The position numbers and the translations under genes were made by a program. Positions 6,967 to 16,488 of a DNA stretch of 64,000 bases are shown here, piece after piece. The stretch comes from DATMER01 sp963741305 (GTDB lineage Bacteria; Acidobacteriota; Thermoanaerobaculia; Multivoradales; UBA5704): the NCBI GenBank assembly GCA_963741305.1, contig CAVUHL010000003.1, positions 4,216,001 through 4,280,000 on the forward strand, in the 5' to 3' direction. Positions within the stretch are counted from its first letter, which is position 1, and each line of letters begins with the position of its first letter. The notes under the pieces are model-generated. The model was given only the letters and a program-made list of their open reading frames with translations, did not search any database and was not told the DNA's origin.

Positions 6967-9900
6967 TCAAAGCAGCTTCATCTGCTCGGGCCGCCGAACC
7001 CGCACCACCCCTTCCCTTCGCTCCAGCAGCACCTCCTCCAGATCGGCGAGGAAGGGGGAGGGCCGCGCCTCAACCGTCTGCCCCCGCAGCGTCCTCTTGC
7101 GGCTATGAAAGAGGAAGAGGCGCGAGCGGGCGCGGGTGATCCCCACGAAGAAGAGCCTCCGCTCCTCCGCGTGATCGGCATCTGCCCCTGGCCAGACCAG
7201 GGGCAGGAGACCGTCCTCGCAGCCCACCAGGAACACCACCGGAAACTCCAACCCCTTCGACGCGTGAAGCGTGAGCAGGGAGATTCCCTCGGCCCGCGGG
7301 TCCCACGTGTCCACCTCGCCGCCGAGGGCCATCTCCGCCAGGAGCTGCTCCGGGTCGTTCCCCGCCCTCAGGGCCAGCGGTCGAATCATCTCGACCGCGG
7401 ACCGGAGAACCGCAAGGTCTTCGCTCGACGCGGAGGTCAGCGGCAATCCATAGGCGAGGTCGTGCAGGAAAGGCTCGATGCCGCGCTCCGCGATCTCCGG
7501 GGTCCGCTTCCGGAGCGCCAGGAACAGCGCCTGGACCCCGGGCTGATCGAGCAGGGGGCGATGCGATCGTTTTTGGAATGGTATCCCCGCCCGGCCGAGC
7601 GCTTCCTGGATTGCCGGCGCCTGCCCCTCTATCCTATAAAGGATGGCGACATCCTGGAACGAGAGCGTCGGAATGTCCCCATACCCTACCCGGCCGCTGT
7701 CGAATGAGAAGGAAGAGATCCCACCCAACAGGCGCTCCAGCGTCTCGACAACCAGCTCGGCCTCGGCCCGCTCGCTCGCCGCTTGCTGGATGACGATCCG
7801 CTCGGCAGGCTCGTGACTTACAGCCACGAGCCGCCTGTCCGGGACAAGGCTGGCCGGACGGATCGCCTGGCAGGCCGCCTCGACGATGATTTGGGTGGAG
7901 CGGTAGTTCCGGGTCAGGTGGATGACGCGAGCCCCGGGCCAATTCTCCTGGAAACGAAGGAAGAACCCCACGTCAGCTCCCCGGAAGCCATAGATCGACT
8001 GATCGGGATCGCCGATCGCGCAGAGGTTCGCGCCGGGCGGAGCCAGGAGACGGATCAGGGCGTACTGGAGCGGATCGACATCCTGGTACTCGTCGATCGA
8101 GATCCAGCGGAAACGGTCGCGATAGAAGGCGCAGAGGTCCGGGCGCTCCCTGAGAAGCTCCAGCGGCTTCAGAAGAAGGTCGTCGAAGTCCAGGAAACGC
8201 TTGCGCGCCATGGCCTGCTCGTATGCCGCCGCCCGCTCGGCTCCTTCTCCGGCGACTTCTTCACCCCGCCGGAAGCGACCGATCTTCTCCAAAAGGCGCT
8301 CGGCCCGAGTGGACGTGAACCCGAAGAGTTCTTCGAGCATCGCGATCCGCTCCCGGGGCGAAGCGATGCGGAGGTCGGGGTCTTTCGTCTGCTCCTGAAG
8401 CAGCATCAGACCCAGACGGTGGAAGGTGGCCACGGTCGGCTGCTTCCCAGGCAGCAAAGCCGCGAGCCGCTCCCCCATCTCGGCCGCGGCCCGCCGGCTG
8501 AACGTCAGGGCGAGGCACTGCTCCGGAGGGATGCCCCGCGCGGAGATCACGTGGGCGATCCGGTGAGTGAGCGTCCGGGTCTTGCCGGTCCCGGGTCCGG
8601 CGACGATGAGGAGGGGGCCATCGACGATCTCGGCCGCGGCGCGCTGCTCGGGGTCGAGGGTGTCGAGGACCCTCACCCCCCAACCCCCTCTCCCATCCGC
8701 ACTCCCAGCCCCCCGGGAGAGGGGGAGCCGGATCTCTTCCCCCTTATCCCCAATCGTGCTTCTGCCCTGTTCCCCCTCTCCCGGGCGGGAGTGAGTGCGT
8801 GCGGGAGAGGGGGCTAGGGGGTGAGGGTCCCCAAACAACGGCGCCACCACCGCCCGCCCGCGGATCTCATCCGGCTCGAACAGCCGGATCACCCCGTACT
8901 CGCCGTCATACCCCGACTCCCGCCGGACCTTCCCGGCCCGCAGCCGGGAGAGCGCCTCGGCCAGGAGCGGCTCTCCGGCTCGGGCGACATCTTCCAAAGG
9001 CACGTGATCGAGAATGCCGATCTCCGGCCCCAGCTTCCCCACCAGATGCGACGCCGCCTTCTCCACCGAACGGGACTTCGGACCCACGCCATGAAGCTCC
9101 GACAGCACCTCGGGCAGCGGTACGAGACAGCGGAACGGATCCTTGCGCCCTCGCTCCCCATCCTCGGAGCGGTCGGCCAGCTCCTCCACCCGGTGCAGAA
9201 CGCCCACCGTCAGCGGTTTGCCGCACTCCGGGCACTGCCCTTGAACGCGCCGGGTCTCGGCGGGCTCCAGGCAGACGCCGCAAGACCGATGACCATCCAG
9301 ATGGTATTTGCCCTCCTCCGGGAAGAACTCCACCGTGCCGCCGTAGCCCTCGCCGGTCTCGAGAGCGCGCCGGATCGCGAAGTAGTCGAGCTCCGTGTCG
9401 AAGGCCGAGGCCTCGCGGCCGAGCATGGGCGGCGAATGTGCGTCCGAGTTGCTCACCAGCGTAAACCGGTCGAGCCCCGAGACCCGCCAGTTCATCGGCG
9501 GGTCGGACGACAGCCCCGTCTCCACCGCAAAAATGTAGGGAGTCAAGTCGCCGTAGCACTCCTCCACCGAATCGAAGCCCGACTTCGAGCCCAGGACCGC
9601 GAACCAGGGAGTCCAGACGTGCGCGGGGATGAGGTAGGCATCCGCGCCGCTCGACAGCGTGATCTCCAGGAGATGGCGCGAGTCGAGCCCCAGGATGGGC
9701 CGGCCGTCCGAGGCGATGTTGCCGATCGCCCCGAGCCGCTCGCGGATGCGCCCCGCGGTATCCAGGTTCGAGGCATAGATCAGATGGTGAACTTTTCGGG
9801 TGCGGTCCCCCTTCTTGTAGATGGTGGAGATCTCCACCTCCAGGAGAAACCGGACCGGCCCATGGCAGGAAGGCGGGAGCTTGCGCTCCACCTCGCGCTC

Positions 9901-10110
9901 GATCTCAGGCTTCAGCCGGAACAGCCCCGGCTCGGCCGGCACGAGCTTCGAGCGGATCTCCTCGAACCAGGCCGGATGGGTGAAGTCGCCGGTCCCGACG
10001 ACCGTGATGCCCTTGCGCTTCGCCCAGAGCGCCAGATGCTCGAGGTCGGCATCCCGGCTCGTCGCCCGGGAGTACTTGGAGTGGATGTGGAGGTCGGCGT
10101 AGAAGAACAT
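6967..10110 (-). CDS. EndoQ-like PHP nuclease fused to UvrD/PcrA-type helicase
   Basis: The N-terminal 420 residues match endonuclease Q: a PHP metal site (ADLHIHSKYSR at residues 4-14, GTGDFTHPAW), a four-cysteine zinc knuckle (CGVC...CPEC) and a helix-hairpin-helix region (LHGVGPKSR). Endonuclease Q cuts 5' of deaminated bases. Residues from about 485 are a superfamily 1 helicase with GPGTGKTRTL (Walker A), IDEYQDV (Walker B), GDPDQSIYGFRGA and LTLHASKGLEF. The start at 10110 gives 1047 residues; the frame is open further upstream but that would run into the next gene. The linker is encoded by a repeat element (8669-8828). Repair coupling is inference. Confidence 0.88.
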   Translation of the reverse strand: MFFYADLHIHSKYSRATSRDADLEHLALWAKRKGITVVGTGDFTHPAWFEEIRSKLVPAEPGLFRLKPEIEREVERKLPPSCHGPVRFLLEVEISTIYKKGDRTRKVHHLIYASNLDTAGRIRERLGAIGNIASDGRPILGLDSRHLLEITLSSGADAYLIPAHVWTPWFAVLGSKSGFDSVEECYGDLTPYIFAVETGLSSDPPMNWRVSGLDRFTLVSNSDAHSPPMLGREASAFDTELDYFAIRRALETGEGYGGTVEFFPEEGKYHLDGHRSCGVCLEPAETRRVQGQCPECGKPLTVGVLHRVEELADRSEDGERGRKDPFRCLVPLPEVLSELHGVGPKSRSVEKAASHLVGKLGPEIGILDHVPLEDVARAGEPLLAEALSRLRAGKVRRESGYDGEYGVIRLFEPDEIRGRAVVAPLFGDPHPLAPSPARTHSRPGEGEQGRSTIGDKGEEIRLPLSRGAGSADGRGGWGVRVLDTLDPEQRAAAEIVDGPLLIVAGPGTGKTRTLTHRIAHVISARGIPPEQCLALTFSRRAAAEMGERLAALLPGKQPTVATFHRLGLMLLQEQTKDPDLRIASPRERIAMLEELFGFTSTRAERLLEKIGRFRRGEEVAGEGAERAAAYEQAMARKRFLDFDDLLLKPLELLRERPDLCAFYRDRFRWISIDEYQDVDPLQYALIRLLAPPGANLCAIGDPDQSIYGFRGADVGFFLRFQENWPGARVIHLTRNYRSTQIIVEAACQAIRPASLVPDRRLVAVSHEPAERIVIQQAASERAEAELVVETLERLLGGISSFSFDSGRVGYGDIPTLSFQDVAILYRIEGQAPAIQEALGRAGIPFQKRSHRPLLDQPGVQALFLALRKRTPEIAERGIEPFLHDLAYGLPLTSASSEDLAVLRSAVEMIRPLALRAGNDPEQLLAEMALGGEVDTWDPRAEGISLLTLHASKGLEFPVVFLVGCEDGLLPLVWPGADADHAEERRLFFVGITRARSRLFLFHSRKRTLRGQTVEARPSPFLADLEEVLLERREGVVRVRRPEQMKLL
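8669..8828. repeat. 160-bp palindromic element, copy 1 (inside coding sequence)
   Basis: Imperfect terminal inverted repeats of about 57 bp begin ACCCTCACCCCC and include CCCCCTCTCCC, with internal hairpins CCCGGGAGAGGGGG. The centre is unique sequence. It lies wholly within the EndoQ-UvrD gene and keeps the frame open on the minus strand, encoding about 53 Pro/Gly/Arg-rich residues between the two domains. The element at 52482-52641 has the same ends and the same length. Confidence 0.85.
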
Positions 10111-10222
10111 GATACGGAAATAGAAAACGGCGGTGATGATAACCCGCCATCCTCGTTCCGTCCATGCACTTCTTCTTGCGGCGAAGGAATATCGCCGGCT
10201 GGCAGTATCTTCTCTCCAGGGA

Positions 10223-12157
10223 TCAGAAGGCCCCGGCCTCGGTCCCTCCACAGTAGCGTCCCGCGGGATTGCGATAGGTTTTCACCCCGCCCGTCCGGGT
10301 ATCCGTGACCTTGATCGTGTACTCCAGGTTCGACAGCGAGCCGTAGTAGACGTCGATCCCTTTGCCCCGGTTGACGATCTTGGTCACCAGCTCCGGATTT
10401 CCGTCGCCGAAGTGAAAGGCGCCGGATGTCTGGGAAAGTCCTATCGCGCCAGCCTGGCCTCCCTGGCCGTTGCCGGGATTCCGCCATTCGGCCGTCACCT
10501 CGAAACGTCCCTTCTGGAGGCACAGCGTGCCCGAGCCGGAGCTGCAAGCGGCCACGGCTGCGGTCGCCGACGCCGCGGCGTTGGCAGGGAAAGCGTTCTG
10601 ATCGACGCTGCCGCAATCCCCTGCCGTGCCGTTGTAGACCTTGTAATTTCCCGTCCGCGTGTCGGTGATAAACAGATCGAAGAGCAGATTCGTGAGCTGT
10701 CCATAGGACACCCTCACCGTGTTCCCCGACTCCTGCACCTTGACCATCAGCTCCACGTTCGCGGGATCGCCGAAAGTGAAAAATCCCGCGCCGTCCGAAC
10801 CCTCGATCGCCCGTCCGACCCCGTTCTGATGGTCGAACTGGCTGTACCAGTCGACCTGGACCTTGAAGCGCTGACTCTCGGTGCACAGCGTGTTGAGCCC
10901 CGGCCGGCAGGATTCTCCGATCATCGGCGGCGGGGCGAACTTCGTCCGCGTCGCATTGATCACACGATGGTTGTCGCGCTTGTTGGGGACGCCGGTCTTC
11001 TTACCGTTGAAAGACACCGCGGGATTCGAAAAATACGGGGCCGCGGGGCAGCTCTTCTTGCACTCGTTCGCGTACGACATCACCGTGCGGAAGCTGCCGT
11101 CGACGAAATATCCATACGCGTAAGGGAAGAGAGCGCTCTGCTTGGGAGAGCCGTACGCGGGGTCGTGCTCGCACCCCATGACATGGCCCAGCTCGTGGCC
11201 GAGCAGCACCCACGCCCCGATCGCCAGGCAGCTCCGGTTGATGATCGCGCCACCCTGGACCGTGACATTGCGGTTCTGGAACACATCCTTGCGCATGATG
11301 CTCGTGGCGGCGGCGCAGCCGGTGAAGCCATCCTCGACCACCAGCGCGGTGAACGCGGCTCCGTACTGGCGCTGCAGCTCGATCACCCGCGGGTCGAGCC
11401 GTACCCAATACATGTTGCGATGATCCTTGTCCGGGCGGTTGACTTCCTCGGTGTAAGGCATCTCGAGGCGGACCTGGATCTTGCTATTGATGTACGCGGT
11501 ATTCGCCATGTCCACCTCGTGCTGGAGGAGCAGCCGGATCGCGGCCTCGCCTCCAGCCTTGAGGCGCGCCTCGGGAGTGTAGAAGCCGATGAAGTTCAGG
11601 CGAGAGATCGCCTCCTTGCGGGCCGGCGCAGTGAGGAGGCGAGGAATGCCGTTCTCCTCTTCCTGTCCCTCGAGAAGCGCCGACGCCGGGACCAGATCGA
11701 AAGTCTCGAAGGTCTCGAAATCCTCGAAAGGGGTCTCCTCGACCCGATCCATCCGATGCCCGCCCTCCGCTGCCGGCACGATCCTGTAGACCGCCCCCGG
11801 CACCGTGATCCTCCCCAGAACCCGGCCGTCCCGCACCGTCAGGGTGACGTCACCCGCAGCCTCTCCCCCAATACCGGCGATATCGAAATTGCCGATCCGC
11901 CCCCGCCAGGCGAAATCTCCCGGTCCCCGCATCTCCAGGTCCGACCGCTCGGCGACCACCGTCCGACCGTCCAGGAGCGGAATCCCGACGCGATGGGAGC
12001 TCAGGGCGGCGACATCGATCCTCACCGGCTGCTCTACGGCCGATGCTCCATCCACGAAACGGAGCATCTCCCGCACCGGGGGCTCGGCATGGACGGACAG
12101 GGGAAGGATGAACAAGGAGGCCAGCAGGAGAGGGAGGACACGGGGCGCAAACCGCAT
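10223..12157 (-). CDS. Secreted zinc metallopeptidase (metzincin, M72-like)
   Basis: The ATG at 12157, after AAAGGAG, starts a clear signal peptide (LLLASLFILPLSVHA). A propeptide-like region of about 200 residues precedes the catalytic domain, which has the metzincin zinc site HELGHVMGCEHD and a Met-turn (VMSYANEC). This resembles peptidyl-Asp metallopeptidases. The C-terminus has two copies of a domain of about 120 residues beginning LCTESQRFKV and LCLQKGRFEV, each with a TDTRTG motif; such modules are frequent on secreted proteins and may bind surfaces. The protein of 644 residues is likely an exported protease. Confidence 0.88.
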   Translation of the reverse strand: MRFAPRVLPLLLASLFILPLSVHAEPPVREMLRFVDGASAVEQPVRIDVAALSSHRVGIPLLDGRTVVAERSDLEMRGPGDFAWRGRIGNFDIAGIGGEAAGDVTLTVRDGRVLGRITVPGAVYRIVPAAEGGHRMDRVEETPFEDFETFETFDLVPASALLEGQEEENGIPRLLTAPARKEAISRLNFIGFYTPEARLKAGGEAAIRLLLQHEVDMANTAYINSKIQVRLEMPYTEEVNRPDKDHRNMYWVRLDPRVIELQRQYGAAFTALVVEDGFTGCAAATSIMRKDVFQNRNVTVQGGAIINRSCLAIGAWVLLGHELGHVMGCEHDPAYGSPKQSALFPYAYGYFVDGSFRTVMSYANECKKSCPAAPYFSNPAVSFNGKKTGVPNKRDNHRVINATRTKFAPPPMIGESCRPGLNTLCTESQRFKVQVDWYSQFDHQNGVGRAIEGSDGAGFFTFGDPANVELMVKVQESGNTVRVSYGQLTNLLFDLFITDTRTGNYKVYNGTAGDCGSVDQNAFPANAAASATAAVAACSSGSGTLCLQKGRFEVTAEWRNPGNGQGGQAGAIGLSQTSGAFHFGDGNPELVTKIVNRGKGIDVYYGSLSNLEYTIKVTDTRTGGVKTYRNPAGRYCGGTEAGAF

Positions 12158-12237
12158 GAAGGCTCCTTTGTAGTAAGTGGGACTATGGTAGCAGGATGCG
12201 ATTGAAGCGCTTTCGCCACACCTGAATCGGTTCACGG

Positions 12238-12882
12238 TCATCGAGAAACGCTCGCGGCGTCTTCGCGTTGGCGGGCGCGGGCGTCATGGTCGTCGAAACG
12301 CCAGCGCTGGTAAGCGTAGAACAGCCACGTAAGGATCAGTACGCCAGCGATTCCCGCAACAGCACCCACCCAGTAAGGCGCTGAAGGGCTGAGAAAACGC
12401 GTGAGGAGCGCCACGCCCACGCCGGCCACGACATTGTTGATGACCGCGATCATGGCTGCCGTGGTGCCGAAAAACGCGAGCGCCGGACCAAACCGCAGTG
12501 CGGGCGATTCCGCTTCCGGCCAGCGCCCATATTCCGGGGAGAAGTGGCGGGCAGCCTCGGGACCGAGAGTGCGGTAGTAACCGCGGATGCGAGCGATTCC
12601 GGTCAGGTACTGCATGCTTTCAAGCGCACTTTCGACCAACCTTACAATGGTGAAGATTCCAAGCAAGAAAACCGCAGGCAGCGAGATGGCGGCGAAAGGG
12701 ACCAACAGCTCGGTGGAGCTCGCGGCAAATCCCATCGCAACCAGAGAGCTCGACAGGGCCATGACATAAAGCGTGCTGCGGGCGGAAGCTTCCGAGTAGG
12801 TGGAATTGTTTGCTGTTTGGAGCACGAAGTGCTCCGTAGAGAGGGCCGTGAGCAAAGCGGCCCGCTCCGATTGTTCATCCAT
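12238..12882 (-). CDS. Integral membrane protein, unknown function
   Basis: The 214-residue product has a soluble N-terminus, two hydrophobic segments near residues 37-80, a polar loop (YYRTLGPEAARHFSPEYGRWP), two more membrane segments, and a charged tail ending DDHDARARQREDAASVSR. No enzymatic motif is recognised. GAGGGG lies a few bases before the ATG. It lies between the metallopeptidase and another unknown gene on the same strand, separated by 80 bp from each side. Confidence 0.65.
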   Translation of the reverse strand: MDEQSERAALLTALSTEHFVLQTANNSTYSEASARSTLYVMALSSSLVAMGFAASSTELLVPFAAISLPAVFLLGIFTIVRLVESALESMQYLTGIARIRGYYRTLGPEAARHFSPEYGRWPEAESPALRFGPALAFFGTTAAMIAVINNVVAGVGVALLTRFLSPSAPYWVGAVAGIAGVLILTWLFYAYQRWRFDDHDARARQREDAASVSR

Positions 12883-12961
12883 TTGCGAGCCCCCTCACTG
12901 CGATTCGTTTGTGGACGTCGCTCGACATTCGCCAGCCACCTCGAGCAACGCTCGCGGGCGA

Positions 12962-13714
12962 TCATGCTATCCCGAAAATCTCTTCCAGTTGCCGATCAAG
13001 ATTGCGCCAGAGGAAGACCAGGTAGCCGCCGGGCTTCTGCGCCGGAGGAAGCCGCACTCCCAATCGTCGAACACGAGTTTCTGGATACTCCCGTTCGCTC
13101 GTGCGGCCCAACATGAACTGGCTGAAGACGGGCCCTGGAAGGCTACCGCTGGTTCGCACAGACAGGCGCCGGATTGCATCCAAACCCGGACTCTCATGAC
13201 CCATCCAATCGAGCAGCTCACAAACAGGGCTCGTGCCCCCGCGATCGTTATGACTACCGATGACTCGGAAAAGTAGGAGCAGGCCTGAAGCCATTCGATA
13301 GGTAATGACTTCGCCTACAGACCAGTCGCACGTATTCCTGAAAAACTTGGGGATCCGCTTTTCCGCTGGCTGCGGTGACAGAAGCTGAAATTTCAGCTCG
13401 TCGAGTACAGCCTGCCTCTTTATGGAGAGCTTCGGCTCATCGCTCCAGCGCATCGGATCGACGCCGCTATCGATGACCTCGATGGCCCTCTGCTTGACCC
13501 GTTCCTCCAGCCGGCCGCATTGCCACTGCGTCGCAGCCAGGGACAGCCAGAAGACAGGAGCCACGTCGGCGTCCTCAAGCGACTGCCGCCATTCCCCGAG
13601 CAGGGAGCTCGTGGCGAGTGGGCCTGAAAGACCGTCGCCTACCAGCTCGCGATACCTGTCCCGCACATCTCGGGCTGTATCGTCCGAAAAAAGCGCCGTA
13701 CCCCAAGTACCCAT
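12962..13714 (-). CDS. Unknown protein with DUF4259-like N-terminus
   Basis: The 250-residue product starts MGTWGTALFSDDTARD, the opening of a family of small proteins of unknown role that begin with MG-W and an acidic helix (DUF4259-like). The rest has WLSLAATQWQCGRL and a C-terminal beta-rich part ending KPGGYLVFLWRNLDRQLEEIFGI. There is no signal peptide or membrane segment. Base composition is slightly lower in GC than its neighbours, compatible with transfer. No function can be given. Confidence 0.6.
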   Translation of the reverse strand: MGTWGTALFSDDTARDVRDRYRELVGDGLSGPLATSSLLGEWRQSLEDADVAPVFWLSLAATQWQCGRLEERVKQRAIEVIDSGVDPMRWSDEPKLSIKRQAVLDELKFQLLSPQPAEKRIPKFFRNTCDWSVGEVITYRMASGLLLLFRVIGSHNDRGGTSPVCELLDWMGHESPGLDAIRRLSVRTSGSLPGPVFSQFMLGRTSEREYPETRVRRLGVRLPPAQKPGGYLVFLWRNLDRQLEEIFGIA

Positions 13715-13786
13715 CAGTATCCTTAGCGGCGAGCCTTGATGTCCGTGTATGCAGCTTCGACGAGCTTCGTCAAAGCCGCGGCGCCT

Positions 13787-14389
13787 TCAAGCAGAGATCA
13801 GCGCATCGAGGTCGATCTCCGCAGAGGAAATAGTTTCCGCCTTGAGAACGGTCCGCATCAGGGACAGGGCTTGCTCGTTCGCCTCGCGGGTGTTCGAGGC
13901 CGTACAGTCCGAGGGAACGAGCAGGTGGTAGTCGCGCAGGAAGGCGTCGTTGGCGGTGAAGAACACGCAGAGGTTGCCTGCGAAACCGGTGAGGATCAGC
14001 CTCCGGGCACCGAGATGCCGGAGGAGGAGGTCGAGCGCCGTCGCATAAAAGCCGGAGTGTTTGGGTTTGAGGATGAAGTAGTCGTCTTTCTCCGGCCGTA
14101 GCAACTGAGCGAGGGCCCGGCCCTTCCCTTCATCCTCGAGGACGTGCTCGATGAGGGCCTGGAAGTCGGACTGCCAGCGGCCGAAGTTGTCGTTGACATA
14201 GATGGCTGGCACTCCCGCCGCCTTGGCCCGCCGCTTCAGCTCGGCGATCCGCTGGGCAGCCGGCAGGGCCTGCTTGAGGAGGTCCTCCCCACCGTCGAAG
14301 TCCAGATCGTTGATCACGTCGATCAACAGTAGAGCGACCGGGGACTTGTCCGGAGCGCTGCCGTGGAGGTCATCGCTCTTCTCAGGCAT
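13787..14389 (-). CDS. Isochorismatase-family cysteine hydrolase
   Basis: The 200-residue protein has the alpha/beta fold and catalytic triad of this family: Asp in LLIDVINDLDF near residue 24, Lys in LKPKHSGFY near 108, and Cys in LTGFAGNLCV near 142. Family members hydrolyse isochorismate, nicotinamide or small amides; the substrate cannot be told here. It stands alone on the minus strand, 87 bp from the phospholipase-like gene upstream of it. Confidence 0.85.
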   Translation of the reverse strand: MPEKSDDLHGSAPDKSPVALLLIDVINDLDFDGGEDLLKQALPAAQRIAELKRRAKAAGVPAIYVNDNFGRWQSDFQALIEHVLEDEGKGRALAQLLRPEKDDYFILKPKHSGFYATALDLLLRHLGARRLILTGFAGNLCVFFTANDAFLRDYHLLVPSDCTASNTREANEQALSLMRTVLKAETISSAEIDLDALISA

Positions 14390-14476
14390 ACCAGCGGCGG
14401 GAAAGCAAAAGACGGGCCATGCCGTGCCTTCGACATTGCGATGTTCCTTTCGAGGGGACGAGACTCCCTGATCGTC

Positions 14477-16216
14477 TCAAGGTCTCGCCCGGATCTTCTT
14501 CTCCCAGTGGGTGGTGATCCGTGCGTGTTCGGCTTCGCCGATGTCGCCGACGGGGATTAGCTCATAGGTCTGGCGCGCGAGCTGCTCCTCCTCGTTCCCG
14601 CGCGGACCCCAGCGCAGAGATTGGCCGTCGTCCCGGCCCCAACCGACGGTAACGAGCTCTCCCTCCGTGGGCTCGTGGATGCGTACACGTTTCGAGCCGC
14701 CGTGCACGCCGGCATACTCGACGAAGAATGCGTTGTAATACGGATCCTCCTCCTTCATCAACTGGCCATACAGCCAGAGCTGGTGAGTATGCATGCGCCA
14801 GCAGGCGTCCGTGTTCTGCTTGCACACGATCCGGTACGTTCCGGCGTGGTCCGGGACGAAGCAGAAGACCTGCCGGTCGGCGTTCTCCGGTTCGAAGGGA
14901 TCCCACCGCCGGATGAGCTGGTAGCCCTGTGTCATCGCCGACATCAGCTTGCCTTCCGTGTGTTCCTTGATCCTGTACCACTTGCTCACGTCGACGACGT
15001 TCTGGTTGGTCAGGATGAAGCCCATGTAGGAGAGGACGAAACGGGCGACCTGGAAGGGGGACCGCCGCGTGGAGGCGTCGAGGACGGCTTCGACGGTCTG
15101 CGGGTCGTGTCTCTCGAAGTCCCGGTTTCCCGCGAAGATCCAGGGCCAGAGCTTGTCGCGCCAGACAGCCTTGCTCTCCACCGCGACCGCGTGAAGATGC
15201 GCGGAGGGCTGAAAGTCGCCCGCGCGCACCGCTCTCTCGAGGTCATCGAGATCCCCGGGCAGAAGGCGGGTGAACTTCAGGAAGATGCGATGCCGGTTGT
15301 CATCGACGAATTTTTCGAAGAAATGATGCAGGGCCGGGGGATAACTGACATTGGTGAAGTTCGCCGCGTGCATCGGCTGCGTCAGGTCGGTGAGGAAATG
15401 CAAGGTCAACCCCAGGTTGTAGGCGCAGGCATGCATCAGCGCCGCGGGGACGTCAAGGCCGCGTTCCCGAAGATCGAGAATCGCGCGCGCGGCGGCAGCG
15501 CTCAGGAAGCAATAGTAGGTGCCTGCCGTCCGGGCATTGAAGAGATTGCCCGGCGCAAAGGTTCCTCCCGTGTCCGGATCATAGAAATGCCAGAGGAAGA
15601 TACCCTGGTTGTAGGGGTACTTCGCATCCGCGTCCTCCAGACCGAGAAGCAGCTTTTCCCTGAATCCCTCGAGCGACCAGAGGTCCTTGAAGAAGCGATC
15701 CACCCACGCCCGGCCCCGATCCCGCCACTCGCTGAGGAGCGTCTCGATTCCGAGCACCACGATCTGCCTGTGCGTCGCCTCGGACCACAGTGCCATCTCA
15801 CCGCTCTCGTGGCAGCAGGGCCCGTGCGCGCCGGTCAACGCGGCCTCGAGATCCTCTTCGAGATCGAGCGGCTCGAGGTGGAAGCGCGCCGGGACGTCCG
15901 CGGTGCCGCCGGCCCCGAGCCGGCCGTCGGCGTCCACCGTCACCGGACGGCCGTCCGCCGTTCGCATCGAGATCCAGCGTGCGTCCTCGACCGCGAGGGC
16001 GAACGTTTCGCTCGGCCCCGACGCCTCGCTCGCAATCAGCGCGGCCCCATCGGCGGAGAGGCCGAGGCGACTCTCGCCACCCAGGGCGCGAAACGTGAAA
16101 CCGCCGGCGCAGGGCCGCATGTCGAACAGGTACTGAGTCGCCCGCCCCTTCGCGCGACCGTCGCGATCGAAGCCGGCATACCCGCCATCGCTCATCTTGA
16201 TTCCGACCAATCCCAT
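14477..16216 (-). CDS. Zinc-dependent phospholipase C-like protein
   Basis: Residues 1-125 look like a fascin-type beta-trefoil domain (repeated short beta motifs with Gly). The central region resembles the all-helical zinc phospholipase C/S1-P1 nuclease fold: MALWSEATHRQIVVLGIETL, IFLWHFYDPDTGGTF and LGLTLHFLTDLTQPMHAANFT contain the Trp, His and Asp residues expected to bind three zinc ions. The final 100 residues form another beta domain. AAGGAGG precedes the ATG. No signal peptide is seen, which is unusual for secreted phospholipases. Phospholipid substrate is inferred from family only. Confidence 0.78.
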   Translation of the reverse strand: MGLVGIKMSDGGYAGFDRDGRAKGRATQYLFDMRPCAGGFTFRALGGESRLGLSADGAALIASEASGPSETFALAVEDARWISMRTADGRPVTVDADGRLGAGGTADVPARFHLEPLDLEEDLEAALTGAHGPCCHESGEMALWSEATHRQIVVLGIETLLSEWRDRGRAWVDRFFKDLWSLEGFREKLLLGLEDADAKYPYNQGIFLWHFYDPDTGGTFAPGNLFNARTAGTYYCFLSAAAARAILDLRERGLDVPAALMHACAYNLGLTLHFLTDLTQPMHAANFTNVSYPPALHHFFEKFVDDNRHRIFLKFTRLLPGDLDDLERAVRAGDFQPSAHLHAVAVESKAVWRDKLWPWIFAGNRDFERHDPQTVEAVLDASTRRSPFQVARFVLSYMGFILTNQNVVDVSKWYRIKEHTEGKLMSAMTQGYQLIRRWDPFEPENADRQVFCFVPDHAGTYRIVCKQNTDACWRMHTHQLWLYGQLMKEEDPYYNAFFVEYAGVHGGSKRVRIHEPTEGELVTVGWGRDDGQSLRWGPRGNEEEQLARQTYELIPVGDIGEAEHARITTHWEKKIRARP

Positions 16217-16488
16217 GAATCAGCCTCCTTCCGGAATGCGTTCAGAGACCACGGCTCGCCTGCCTGGGACCAAGACACGGTTTTTGGCGCACGAAGGAGC
16301 GACTGTCGGAGCGGGGCGCCAGACCTGAAACTTCGCTGAAGCTAAGATTGGGAAATCTACATGGCGCCCGGAGAGATGTCAAAGGGAAGCATCGCCGACT
16401 CTGGCACCTATCCCCCCAGTTCCGGCGAACGTTGAAGCATTTCCAGGAATGACATTTCAGACCCGTTTTCCGTCTCTACACGGGTACT
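16217..16488. other. Intergenic DNA before the Y1 transposase
   Basis: No gene is visible. The segment separates a minus-strand and a plus-strand gene, so it should hold both promoters. A short stretch just before the transposase (ATTTCAGACCCGTTTTCCG) and the nearby GGCACCTATCCCCCCAG are of the kind often flanking REP-type transposases, but no clear inverted repeat pair was found. Confidence 0.35.

Noticed and set aside
10110..10251. Upstream extension of the EndoQ-UvrD gene to 10251
   Set aside because: It would overlap the metallopeptidase gene and adds residues without similarity to the PHP domain, which starts a few residues after the ATG at 10110.
10133..12205. 690-residue frame antisense to the metallopeptidase
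   Set aside because: Shadow; the minus-strand gene has signal peptide and catalytic motifs.
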